From positions 1 through 30,480 of the forward strand of contig JBAZCI010000011.1 of the NCBI GenBank assembly GCA_041671025.1: a stretch of DNA of 30,480 bases. The letters are read 5' to 3'. The stretch comes from JBAZCI01 sp041671025. Its GTDB lineage: Bacteria > Patescibacteriota > Patescibacteriia > UBA10025. How positions within the stretch are numbered: the first letter of the stretch is position 1; the number at the start of each line of letters is the position of its first letter. This document shows positions 24,065 to 29,893 of the stretch, piece after piece. The notes under the pieces were generated by a model that saw only the letters and a list, made by a program, of their open reading frames with translations, had not been told where the DNA came from and did not search any database. A program made the position numbers and the translations under genes.

Positions 24065-25111
24065 CTACCGTGATGAGTCCAAGCGGACAACTTCCTTTTG
24101 CACCGTCTGTGTCGTCACGACGAAAAAATGTACTCCTACCGCCACCTTTGCCAGTACCCATGCACAACCGACGGTAAGCAGAATATAGAGGAATCGGAAA
24201 ATATTCAGTACAAAGAAGAGTGATAGCGCCAGAATTGCCGGTATAAATTTCTTATATCGTTCGATCACCGTTCCTACCCGTTTTTCCGCAATTTTTCTCA
24301 CTACCATATCCATCGTATCTGTTCCTTCCGCGGAAATATCAAACGTCGCTAGAAATTGATTGCGACCCTGTTCAGTTATGACACCCTGTGCCGATGTAAT
24401 CCCCTCCTGGATAACATCGCCGATCAGGGGATTGTCAGACAGTCCGGGTGCGCTCACATCTATTGATGTGGCACCCAGGATAAATTCATCGAGCGTCATT
24501 TCCGGCTGATAGTCAGGAATATACTTCGGCAATAACCGATTTACCGAGGAAACAGAAATACCGATGATGTCATTCATAAACCGGTTGGATCCGTTCTCTT
24601 CCTGAACCAAATGACCGTAGTATGTAAACGAGACCGCAATCAGAACAAATGTGATTGCTCCTCCCAGACCGGCGCCAATAATCTTTACAGCTGAAAATGA
24701 AATGCGACTTTTTGCATCTGACCGCACATTGAACTGCCAAAGCACGCATCCGACCCATAACAGCAAAGCGGCAATACCCTGAGTAATATGAAGCGGGTAA
24801 AACAGTATTATCGTGAATGCACCGACAAACAGGGCAATGAAAAAAAATATGCGCGAGCGCATCACAACTGCGGTAAGACCGATACAGGCCATCATCAACG
24901 CAAACGTCCCCAGACTCCCGGCTGCGCTAAATGAACGGGCGATAATACCCCCTTCACCGACAAAAACCCGTGACAGCGCAAACCAAAAAAGGGCCATCGA
25001 ACTCATCACGAGAACCATCAAAACGGCTATCTTGCCGATCGGATCTGATCCTTTATCTGGAGCGGGCTGAATTGCAATCGTCTCTTTAAGCGTGTTTTTT
25101 TTCGTTCGCAT
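24065..25111 (-). CDS. Large multi-pass membrane protein of unknown function
   Basis: 348 residues. A polar N-terminus of 25 residues, five hydrophobic segments between about 27 and 166, a hydrophilic region of about 120 residues (170-290) carrying I-G-I-S-V-S-S-V-N-R-L-L-P and G-L-S-D-N-P-L-I-G-D, then two more helices (about 293-337) and a basic tail. No transporter or enzyme family could be recognised. Its promoter places the RNA start at or within a few bases of the ATG, so the message may be leaderless. It is upstream of dnaJ but has a separate promoter. Confidence 0.78.
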   Translation of the reverse strand: MRTKKNTLKETIAIQPAPDKGSDPIGKIAVLMVLVMSSMALFWFALSRVFVGEGGIIARSFSAAGSLGTFALMMACIGLTAVVMRSRIFFFIALFVGAFTIILFYPLHITQGIAALLLWVGCVLWQFNVRSDAKSRISFSAVKIIGAGLGGAITFVLIAVSFTYYGHLVQEENGSNRFMNDIIGISVSSVNRLLPKYIPDYQPEMTLDEFILGATSIDVSAPGLSDNPLIGDVIQEGITSAQGVITEQGRNQFLATFDISAEGTDTMDMVVRKIAEKRVGTVIERYKKFIPAILALSLFFVLNIFRFLYILLTVGCAWVLAKVAVGVHFFVVTTQTVQKEVVRLDSSR

Positions 25112-25117
25112 GCCTAT

Positions 25118-25146
25118 ATGTTACCATGACGCGTGCGCGCATTCAA
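25118..25146 (-). promoter_or_regulatory. Promoter giving a nearly leaderless message
   Basis: TTGAAT at 25141-25146, 17-base spacer, TAACAT at 25118-25123, only six bases before the ATG of the 24065-25111 gene. Confidence 0.55.
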
Positions 25147-25184
25147 TCAATGTATATATACAAAAAAATCTGTGCATATCTTCC

Positions 25185-25214
25185 TTGCTCGACCGTAACA
25201 TCCGGGTATACAAT
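25185..25214 (+). promoter_or_regulatory. Promoter of the candidate structured RNA
   Basis: TTGCTC at 25185-25190 with TACAAT at 25209-25214 (18-base spacer) or TATACA at 25207-25212 (16). Transcription would start near 25221. Confidence 0.5.
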
Positions 25215-25469
25215 TACCGTGTTCACTGCGGGAAGCTCGCATTTGGAACTACAGGACCGCGTGAGTGCTATTTCGGCAACACAAAACCTTGCCTCGGCAA
25301 ACGTTTTACCCCGAACATACCGTTCGACCAACCCCGAAATAACTCTCTGCGATCCAGTCCTACGCGATTGTTCATTTGCATCCAATCTCATTCCTGATTC
25401 ATACGGAACGAACATAGAACATAGGTCATGCAGACGTTACCACGGAACACCTGGACACTCGGTTCAGGC

Positions 25470-25496
25470 AAAAAATGAAAAGAGGGATCTTTTCAT
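25470..25496 (-). terminator. Intrinsic terminator of the DUF3467 gene
   Basis: ATGAAAAGA pairs with TCTTTTCAT around GGGA (25475-25496); on the minus strand the stem is followed by six T. It lies about 80 bases beyond the 25576 stop, inside the opposite-strand RNA candidate. Confidence 0.7.
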
Positions 25497-25546
25497 GAGT
25501 CTCGAATGAGAAAAAAGGGAGAAAAGGCCTGTACCTGATGGATGCA

Positions 25547-25577
25547 GAGCTCGACAATATTGCCGAGCTCGTTTTTT
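25547..25577 (+). terminator. Intrinsic terminator of the + strand RNA candidate
   Basis: GAGCTCG (25547-25553) pairs with CGAGCTC (25564-25570), then GTTTTTT. With the DUF3467 gene lying opposite, the only thing it can end is a + strand transcript from 25112-25546. Confidence 0.75.
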
Positions 25578-25881
25578 ACGCGTGAAACCCGAGTTCTTCC
25601 CCACTCGGCGCTTTAGCTTCCTCGATTGTTCCGAATGCCTTTTCGTATTTTTCCAGATTTTCCTTAAGCGCATTTACAATACGCTTCAAATGCCCGGGAG
25701 AAACAATCACGCGCGCATTCACAATGCCGGCACGCTGGATGGGGTAGATATTCATAAAATCGAGCACAAATTCCTCCTTGCTGTGTGCTACCGACATCAT
25801 GTTGGCATACTGACCACGCATCGTTGCGTCGTCGATTTTAATCTGAATATTTTGCTGTTGTTGCTGAGGTTGTCCGTTCAT
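25576..25881 (-). CDS. DUF3467 family protein
   Basis: 101 residues. A Gln-rich start (residues 3-11) is followed by the DUF3467 pattern: I-Q-I-K-I-D-D, then R-G-Q-Y-A-N-M-M-S-V-A-H-S-K-E-E-F-V-L-D-F-M, V-N-A-R-V-I-V-S-P-G-H-L-K-R, and L-K-E-N-L-E-K-Y-E. The family is a small, widespread bacterial and archaeal domain of unknown function. It has no signal or membrane segment. The leader is AT-rich with no clear Shine-Dalgarno. Its stop touches the end of the opposite-strand terminator. Confidence 0.88.
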   Translation of the reverse strand: MNGQPQQQQQNIQIKIDDATMRGQYANMMSVAHSKEEFVLDFMNIYPIQRAGIVNARVIVSPGHLKRIVNALKENLEKYEKAFGTIEEAKAPSGEELGFHA

Positions 25882-25934
25882 AATATATGTATTAATAATT
25901 CGAATATATTAAAAATACCACATTTCACCGTTCG

Positions 25935-25963
25935 TTGACATACAAACAGGAAAGACGGAGAAT
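25935..25963 (+). promoter_or_regulatory. Promoter of the 26020-26541 gene
   Basis: A consensus TTGACA at 25935-25940; at 17-base spacing the -10 is GAGAAT, weak. A leader of about 50 bases follows. Confidence 0.4.
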
Positions 25964-26019
25964 ACCTATAGAGGACAAATACCGCACATACCATCTCCAA
26001 CATCTTCTCCGGAGGTTAT

Positions 26020-26541
26020 ATGCAACAGATTTTCGCACAAGCTGTCGCTGCAGGACATGCGTTTCTCGTACGCTGGGTAGGCAAAAACCCGCGTATACCT
26101 GGTGAGTATATCGTCCGATTTAGCCATAAAGGGAGGTACTACATAACGCGCCAACATATCCTCGACGGTAAGGTCATTTTAGTCCCCATGGGCAAGGCGG
26201 TACAATATATCGTCTTCACCCGGAGCTATATCTTTATCGTGCTCCCCGAAGACATCTGTGACGAAATTCACCAACAAGCCGGCGCATACGTCGATCTCCC
26301 CTATCGTTCCATTGACTGGGACGGTACACAATTCACCATCATGCCGCCGGAGGAATGCGAGCACCTGCAACCGATCATTACCTTTGGCACCGCTGCAATC
26401 GACGTCACCGTAGCGCTTATTGAGACGCGGAAATACCCCAGCTATTACATCTGTGCCGCGGAACCCCGTGTGGAAATCCGGGGATCGACCGAGTTAATCG
26501 AACGTATTCGACAGCAAACATTGTCCATCACACATGCATAG
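26020..26541 (+). CDS. Unknown small protein, possible paralogue of the 26683 gene
   Basis: 173 residues, beta-rich, without signal peptide or membrane helix. No known family was recognised. The C-terminal half (I-T-F-G-T-A-A-I-D-V-T-V-A-L, then P-R-V-E-I-R-G-S-T-E-L-I-E-R-I-R) resembles the end of the 26683-27147 protein (F-T-F-E-A-N-K-I-G-F-G-V, then R-T-I-S-I-S-G-P-N-D-L-I-A-Q-I-R), suggesting an old duplication. It has a strong Shine-Dalgarno (GGAGG) at a good distance and its own terminator, so it is a single-gene unit. Confidence 0.75.
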   Translation: MQQIFAQAVAAGHAFLVRWVGKNPRIPGEYIVRFSHKGRYYITRQHILDGKVILVPMGKAVQYIVFTRSYIFIVLPEDICDEIHQQAGAYVDLPYRSIDWDGTQFTIMPPEECEHLQPIITFGTAAIDVTVALIETRKYPSYYICAAEPRVEIRGSTELIERIRQQTLSITHA

Positions 26542-26570
26542 CCGACGTTCCCCTGAACGCCGGTTTTTTT
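26542..26570 (+). terminator. Intrinsic terminator after the 26020 gene
   Basis: CCGACGTTC pairs with GAACGCCGG (one A/C mismatch) around CCCT, then seven T. It begins at the base after the stop codon. Confidence 0.85.
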
Positions 26571-26593
26571 ATATCCCCCCGCAGTAAAACCCC

Positions 26594-26622
26594 TTGACAA
26601 TATTGCCTCATTCCTGTAGCGT
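26594..26622 (+). promoter_or_regulatory. Promoter of the 26683-27147 gene
   Basis: TTGACA at 26594-26599, 17-base spacer, TAGCGT at 26617-26622: perfect -35, weak -10. Leader of about 55 bases with AAGGAG before the ATG. Confidence 0.5.
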
Positions 26623-26682
26623 ATACATAAAGTAAAAAAAACGGATCTTTTGTTATAACACCACTTACAAGGAGAGTACGCA

Positions 26683-27147
26683 ATGAACAGAGTGATTATC
26701 GACGGCCACTCACTCGAGATTGACGATGTGGTCATTCTCACTGACGAAGACCGCCTATGTGTGCGACTCACCCCCGAATTGAATCATTTCTTCACACCCC
26801 ACGAAGTTTTTCGCGGAATGATCAACCTCGGTGGAATCGAAAAGCTTCGCGAGTGTACACTTGCAACAGCTGATGTCCAAGCCTTGCCTCCGACAACGAA
26901 CGTCGAAACCTGGCTCAATAAGGCCAGGCCATTCACTTCCATCAGGAAGCAAAATGAACGCTACGTTGTACTACAGGACGACGAACCGTGCTTCACGTTT
27001 GAGGCAAATAAGATCGGATTTGGCGTCCATCTTTCGATCGGCGATCAGAAAAGCTTCCGACTGGATCCGTCCAGCCGTACCATTTCAATTTCTGGTCCCA
27101 ACGATCTGATTGCACAGATTCGCGACCGCAAACCAGTCGCAGCGTAA
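26683..27147 (+). CDS. Unknown small protein, possible paralogue of the 26020 gene
   Basis: 154 residues, acidic and beta-rich, soluble, with no recognised family. It starts M-N-R-V-I-I-D-G-H-S-L-E-I-D-D-V-V and ends with a segment like that of the neighbouring 26020-26541 protein (I-S-I-S-G-P-N-D-L-I-A-Q-I-R). A shared Phe/Tyr-T-(P/R)-x-(H/Q) stretch in the first half (F-T-P-H-E-V here, I-T-R-Q-H-I there) hints that the whole protein is related. It is a single-gene unit with its own promoter, Shine-Dalgarno and a terminator about 90 bases downstream. Confidence 0.75.
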   Translation: MNRVIIDGHSLEIDDVVILTDEDRLCVRLTPELNHFFTPHEVFRGMINLGGIEKLRECTLATADVQALPPTTNVETWLNKARPFTSIRKQNERYVVLQDDEPCFTFEANKIGFGVHLSIGDQKSFRLDPSSRTISISGPNDLIAQIRDRKPVAA

Positions 27148-27209
27148 TACCCTCCAAATCGGGAGATTAACTCCACCGGCGCATCCACCGTGCCGTTGCC
27201 CAAAAGCAT

Positions 27210-27278
27210 GTGTCTCTCCCCGAGACACCCCTTTGACAGGCCAGGCGAGCATACGTTCGTCTGGCTATTTTTTATTTT
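27210..27278 (+). terminator. Hairpin and intrinsic terminator after the 26683 gene
   Basis: A first perfect hairpin, GTGTCTC-(TCCCC)-GAGACAC at 27210-27228, is followed by the terminator GCCAGGCGA/TCGTCTGGC (27240-27248 and 27257-27265, one G-T pair) and a long T-rich tail. The 3' region is thus about 120 bases with two stems, enough for a stable 3'-end RNA. Confidence 0.8.
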
Positions 27279-27307
27279 ACGCCCGCAAACGTCCCCACCG
27301 CCGACTA

Positions 27308-27336
27308 TTGACAAACCACTCATTTTTCGATAAGGT
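27308..27336 (+). promoter_or_regulatory. Promoter of the 27385-27810 gene
   Basis: TTGACA at 27308-27313, 17-base spacer, TAAGGT at 27331-27336. The CATTTTTC before the -10 and the TAAGGTG itself recur in the promoter at 28863-28891. Confidence 0.5.
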
Positions 27337-27384
27337 GGCTTGTAATAAAAAAGGAAACAAACACACAAACGGAGGTTCATTACC

Positions 27385-27810
27385 ATGATGCGACCGACTG
27401 GCATATTCATTATGTTCATGTACTGCATTTTTGCCGTACAGAGTGCACTCCTATGCCTGGGAACAGCACTGATGATAGGATACGTCTTTCCCGAGACGGC
27501 TCTAACGTCAGTCCTCACTACCACATTACGCCTGGCAGCAATCACGATAGGAGTAATATATATACTCAGCAAAATTGGCGACTTCATAGTAGAACAATAC
27601 GAGCCGGGATCGTTGCTCGTCATGGGGAAGTTTCTCTTTGGAACTTGTGGAGTAATGATTGCGGGCATCGTGTTGCTTCTCCTGATGCCGGCGTGGCAGA
27701 CATCATCAGATCCGCAGGGAATGCTGTGCTTAGCCGCCTTGATTGCTTTCTTCACTTTGTATGCGCCTTGGATGCAGCAGGTAGGAAGCCAGGCTCTCAC
27801 GTTCAGTTAA
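27385..27810 (+). CDS. Four-helix membrane protein of unknown function
   Basis: 141 residues, with hydrophobic segments at about 7-32, 44-66, 78-101 and 110-127. It has no charged catalytic motifs and no recognised family. The loops are short; one loop carries I-V-E-Q-Y-E-P-G-S. Two adjacent ATG codons could serve as start; a GGAGG lies nine bases before the first. It is a single gene with its own promoter and terminator, like its two left-hand neighbours. Confidence 0.72.
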   Translation: MMRPTGIFIMFMYCIFAVQSALLCLGTALMIGYVFPETALTSVLTTTLRLAAITIGVIYILSKIGDFIVEQYEPGSLLVMGKFLFGTCGVMIAGIVLLLLMPAWQTSSDPQGMLCLAALIAFFTLYAPWMQQVGSQALTFS

Positions 27811-27814
27811 CTCA

Positions 27815-27849
27815 AATACCCTCGTGTACAACGACCGGGTATTTTTTTA
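27815..27849 (+). terminator. Intrinsic terminator of the 27385 gene
   Basis: AATACCC (27815-27821) pairs with GGGTATT (27837-27843), and TCG/CGA pairs within the loop; a T run follows. Confidence 0.8.
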
Positions 27850-27890
27850 TGTACCAAAAAAGTTCGCACCTTTGACCTGCCCACCATTGA

Positions 27891-27951
27891 GTATGCGAAA
27901 ACCGGATTCAGAATCCGGCATACAATAAAATTGCGGGATTCAGAATCCCGC
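27891..27951. repeat. Two tandem palindromic repeats with core GGATTCAGAATCC
   Basis: Copy 1: CCGGATTCAGAATCCGG at 27902-27918, inside a wider GTATG/CATAC pair (27891-27895 and 27919-27923). Copy 2: GCGGGATTCAGAATCCCGC at 27933-27951. They share the 13-base core and differ by compensating changes in the outer stem, which keeps the pairing. Both lie between convergent genes. Confidence 0.8.
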
Positions 27952-27970
27952 CTACGCGCTGAGGGTATTG

Positions 27971-28270
27971 TTAAACTTTTGTAACTCTGCCGACCTTCTT
28001 CTTCCCCCGATACAGCACTTTGAACTTCAACCGGTTCACGTTCTGATTCTTCTTTGCTTTTGAACCGCGTACGCCGAACGCCCATACACTAATCGACGCT
28101 TTGCCTTTCTTTTCGTCAGCTGACGTGACCGCAACGTCAAATTCAATATACGAACTGGCGGACTTGCTGTCAGTCGTTATTTTGAACTGATGGCCGGCGG
28201 ACTTGCTTGCCGCGTCCATCCCTTCGGCGATTTGCACCAGCGTCGTGGTGATAAATTCTTTGAGTTGCAT
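27971..28270 (-). CDS. Small protein resembling trypsin-co-occurring domain 2 (tentative)
   Basis: 99 residues. The start M-Q-L-K-E-F-I-T-T-T-L-V-Q-I-A-E-G followed by H-Q-F-K-I-T, a strand Y-I-E-F-D-V-A-V-T, a second strand A-S-I-S-V-W-A-F-G-V and a basic C-terminus R-L-K-F-K-V-L-Y is the layout of the short Trypco2-like proteins, which often sit near trypsin-like proteases or conflict genes. I see no such protease beside it, so the assignment is only a resemblance. AAGG lies nine bases before the ATG. It is downstream of the 28358-28825 gene on the same strand, separated by two hairpins. Confidence 0.65.
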   Translation of the reverse strand: MQLKEFITTTLVQIAEGMDAASKSAGHQFKITTDSKSASSYIEFDVAVTSADEKKGKASISVWAFGVRGSKAKKNQNVNRLKFKVLYRGKKKVGRVTKV

Positions 28271-28289
28271 GGTATATGCCTTTTTATCC

Positions 28290-28352
28290 GCACCTTCGAA
28301 AAGGTGCTCTGATGTTTTACCCCTCCAAGCGTACCCTCTCCAGGGTGCGCTT
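28290..28352. repeat. Two ACC(C/T)T-type hairpins between the small genes
   Basis: GCACCTT-(CGAA)-AAGGTGC at 28290-28307 and AAGCGtACCCT-(CTCC)-AGGGTgCGCTT at 28327-28352. Both share the form ACCyT, four bases, ArGGT with a third hairpin at 29742-29759. On the minus strand neither is followed by a T run, so they look more like processing or leader structures than terminators. Confidence 0.7.
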
Positions 28353-28357
28353 AGGTT

Positions 28358-28825
28358 TTATTTCTTCCTACCCAAATAATAATCGTCGATTGCGCGAACC
28401 AGCTCCACCGGCTTTTCGTCGAAAAACCATTCGTATTTCTTTTTTGTGCGGTCGTTCTCGACGATCAAAACAAACTTGTCGGAGATATTCAAAAAGCAGT
28501 GCGGCCGTGTGATATGAAAATGCCACCGCGTTCCTTTGCGGTGCAGTTCTTTGACCATTTCCAGCGCCTCATGCGTAGGCACCCTGCCCTTGGGCGTCTT
28601 GGAACCGGTCAGCTCGTATGCGTGCTGTTCCAAATCCTCACGAAGCTCCTTGGACGTGGGCGAATAAAAGGTGTCGTCGCCCACCTCAAGAACAACGATT
28701 TCTTCATTGATGTCATTGACGTAACAATCCACGGATAACGTGTGATGGTGCCAGCTCGTACCGGCCTGCATCGCCCGTTCCTTCAGATCCTCCGGGGTTA
28801 TCTTTTTCGCGTGTTTTTTGATCAT
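28358..28825 (-). CDS. Unknown protein with a duplicated G-T-x-W-H-x-H motif
   Basis: 155 residues, soluble, not recognised. It is built from two related halves. The first has A-G-T-S-W-H-H-H-T-L-S-V-D-C-Y-V-N (about 21-37), the second K-G-T-R-W-H-F-H-I-T-R-P-H-C-F-L-N (about 97-113). Each is preceded by a helix and followed by strands (E-I-V-V-L-E-V; F-V-L-I-V-E-N) and a helix with E-D-L-E-Q or V-R-A-I-D-D-Y. The two His and one Cys in each half could bind a metal, but this is inference. It has a promoter of its own and is probably co-transcribed with the 27971-28270 gene. Shine-Dalgarno weak. Confidence 0.75.
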   Translation of the reverse strand: MIKKHAKKITPEDLKERAMQAGTSWHHHTLSVDCYVNDINEEIVVLEVGDDTFYSPTSKELREDLEQHAYELTGSKTPKGRVPTHEALEMVKELHRKGTRWHFHITRPHCFLNISDKFVLIVENDRTKKKYEWFFDEKPVELVRAIDDYYLGRKK

Positions 28826-28862
28826 AAACGTGCTTAAGTGTTAAACCAGCCGTCATTCCCGC

Positions 28863-28891
28863 ACCTTACCAGAAAAATGGCCCTTTTGCAA
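28863..28891 (-). promoter_or_regulatory. Promoter of the 28358-28825 gene
   Basis: TTGCAA at 28886-28891, 17-base spacer, TAAGGT at 28863-28868. CATTTTTC precedes the -10, as in the promoter at 27308-27336. Confidence 0.55.
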
Positions 28892-28955
28892 GCCCTAGCG
28901 CCTCTCCCGGATCAATACATGTTCCTGTCTGTTTACAGCACTACGCCCGTCGATA

Positions 28956-28985
28956 TTGACGGAAACAAGCGCTTTGGAGTACATT
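28956..28985 (+). promoter_or_regulatory. Promoter of the 29024-29623 gene
   Basis: TTGACG at 28956-28961, 18-base spacer, TACATT at 28980-28985; a leader of about 32 bases with GAGG before the ATG. Confidence 0.55.
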
Positions 28986-29023
28986 CACTTCGTAAAACAA
29001 CAAAAACAAAGTGAGGTTTACAA

Positions 29024-29623
29024 ATGAATACGAGGTACAAGATTTTTTTTGTCGTTGGCCAATTGATGATGTTTGCATGCGGGTTTATTAATCAATGGCT
29101 ATGGGAGACTATCAGTCATAATAGGTATGACACGGGACCGTTCATACTCAACGTGCTTGGCGGAGCTGGCTTCATCATGAGCATATATGCATTCATGAAA
29201 CTCGCCGGTTACTACCGAAACAATAATCGGCGCATGACCGTCATGTCATACATATTCGCAGTTGTTCAGCTTCTCATCCCGACAGCATTGACCTACTGGT
29301 TCATGATGCACTTTAAACTCAATTCTAACGGCATGACCGCCGCAACCTGCCTGACGGCATTCGGACTCGTGATCGCGCTCCTGTTCTGGTTTAGCAGTGA
29401 AAAATCAGTGCCATTGAATCCGCGTCTGGTAAGTTCTAGCTTTCGACTGTATCGACTCGCGTTTTTCGCTCTTCTTCTTATTTCCGTACTGTGTCTGCTA
29501 CTGTTTATATTCATCCCTGACTCCCGCATGGACATGGTCATGCTCATATTCGTCTTCGGACTCGGAATCATTGTCTCAAATCGGGCAATGGTGAACGAAA
29601 AAAAGAAAATCAATTGCTCTTGA
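29024..29623 (+). CDS. Six-helix membrane protein of unknown function
   Basis: 199 residues with hydrophobic segments at about 5-22, 38-61, 71-95, 104-123, 145-164 and 169-189, and a basic C-terminus (N-E-K-K-K-I-N). There are no conserved charged residues inside the helices that would mark a transporter family, and none was recognised. GAGG lies about seven bases before the ATG. It is a single-gene unit: its stop codon forms part of the terminator stem. Confidence 0.75.
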   Translation: MNTRYKIFFVVGQLMMFACGFINQWLWETISHNRYDTGPFILNVLGGAGFIMSIYAFMKLAGYYRNNNRRMTVMSYIFAVVQLLIPTALTYWFMMHFKLNSNGMTAATCLTAFGLVIALLFWFSSEKSVPLNPRLVSSSFRLYRLAFFALLLISVLCLLLFIFIPDSRMDMVMLIFVFGLGIIVSNRAMVNEKKKINCS

Positions 29624-29647
29624 CCCACACGGTGCGGGTCTTTTTTT
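29622..29647 (+). terminator. Intrinsic terminator overlapping the stop of the 29024 gene
   Basis: GACCC (29622-29626) pairs with GGGTC (29636-29640), followed by seven T. Confidence 0.8.
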
Positions 29648-29662
29648 ATATGAACACTCCCA

Positions 29663-29684
29663 GCGCAACCCGCCGTGGTTGCGC
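29663..29684. repeat. Perfect 8-bp palindrome
   Basis: GCGCAACC pairs with GGTTGCGC around CGCCGT. No T run follows. First of four palindromes packed between 29663 and 29840. Confidence 0.8.
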
Positions 29685-29694
29685 ATGGTTATTT

Positions 29695-29733
29695 ATGTGC
29701 TTTCGCAGGCGCGGCGGCCTGCTCTTGGCACAT
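29695..29733. repeat. Two-step palindrome (ATGTGC / GCAGGC)
   Basis: ATGTGC/GCACAT form the outer stem and GCAGGC/GCCTGC the inner stem, with short pyrimidine-rich internal loops and a GCGGCG apex. Confidence 0.8.
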
Positions 29734-29741
29734 TAGACTCC

Positions 29742-29759
29742 GCACCCTAGAAAGGGTGC
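29742..29759. repeat. GCACCCT hairpin, third member of the ACCCT family
   Basis: GCACCCT pairs with AGGGTGC around AGAA; a pyrimidine-rich stretch follows on the + strand, so it may act as a weak terminator. It is related to the hairpins at 28290-28352. Confidence 0.75.
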
Positions 29760-29767
29760 TCTTTTCC

Positions 29768-29840
29768 TTCCTCATCCTGAATTTATTTCAGGATCCCGAG
29801 ATCCCGATACTCATCGGGACTAAAGGTTCGAAATGAGGAA
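29768..29840. repeat. 73-bp MITE- or REP-like element with 8-bp terminal inverted repeats
   Basis: The ends TTCCTCAT (29768-29775) and ATGAGGAA (29833-29840) are exact inverted repeats. Inside are two further hairpins: CCTGAA-(TTTAT)-TTCAGG at 29776-29792 and TCCCGAT-(ACTC)-ATCGGGA at 29802-29819. It codes for nothing. The left end joins the pyrimidine stretch after the GCACCCT hairpin, and the right end marks the start of AT-rich DNA. Confidence 0.75.
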
Positions 29841-29893
29841 AATGTTTATACCTTTATCATTATTAATTAATTGCGCTGCACGAAGAATTTTCA

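Larger units (their letters stand above)
25221..25577 (+). ncRNA. Candidate structured RNA of about 350 nt, class unknown
   Basis: A stretch with no convincing protein, bounded by a + strand promoter and a + strand intrinsic terminator. Bases 25254-25276 pair with 25334-25355: GGA/TCC, CGC/GCG, GAGT/ACTC and the perfect eight-pair TATTTCGG/CCGAAATA, with small internal loops. Two hairpins lie inside: AAAAC-c-TTGC-(CTCG)-GCAA-ac-GTTTT at 25283-25307 and CGAAC-(ATACC)-GTTCG at 25312-25326, so the whole is a three-way junction. Outside it, TGCGGG/CTCGCA near 25226 and TGTTC/GAACA with TTCC/GGAA near 25370-25420 can also form. The conserved boxes of RNase P RNA, tmRNA and SRP RNA are not seen. 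Not tested by folding or homology. Confidence 0.4.

Noticed and set aside
25126..25509. Open frames on both strands (127 codons + and 90 codons - at 25143-25415)
   Set aside because: Neither has a Shine-Dalgarno or a recognisable protein pattern, they overlap each other, and the region is better explained by RNA structure. Kept open as the alternative to the ncRNA call.
25221..25577. RNase P RNA, tmRNA or SRP RNA
   Set aside because: I looked on both strands for the GAGGAAAGTCC box, the tRNA-like tmRNA ends and the SRP GGAAGG/AGCAGCC boxes and did not see them.
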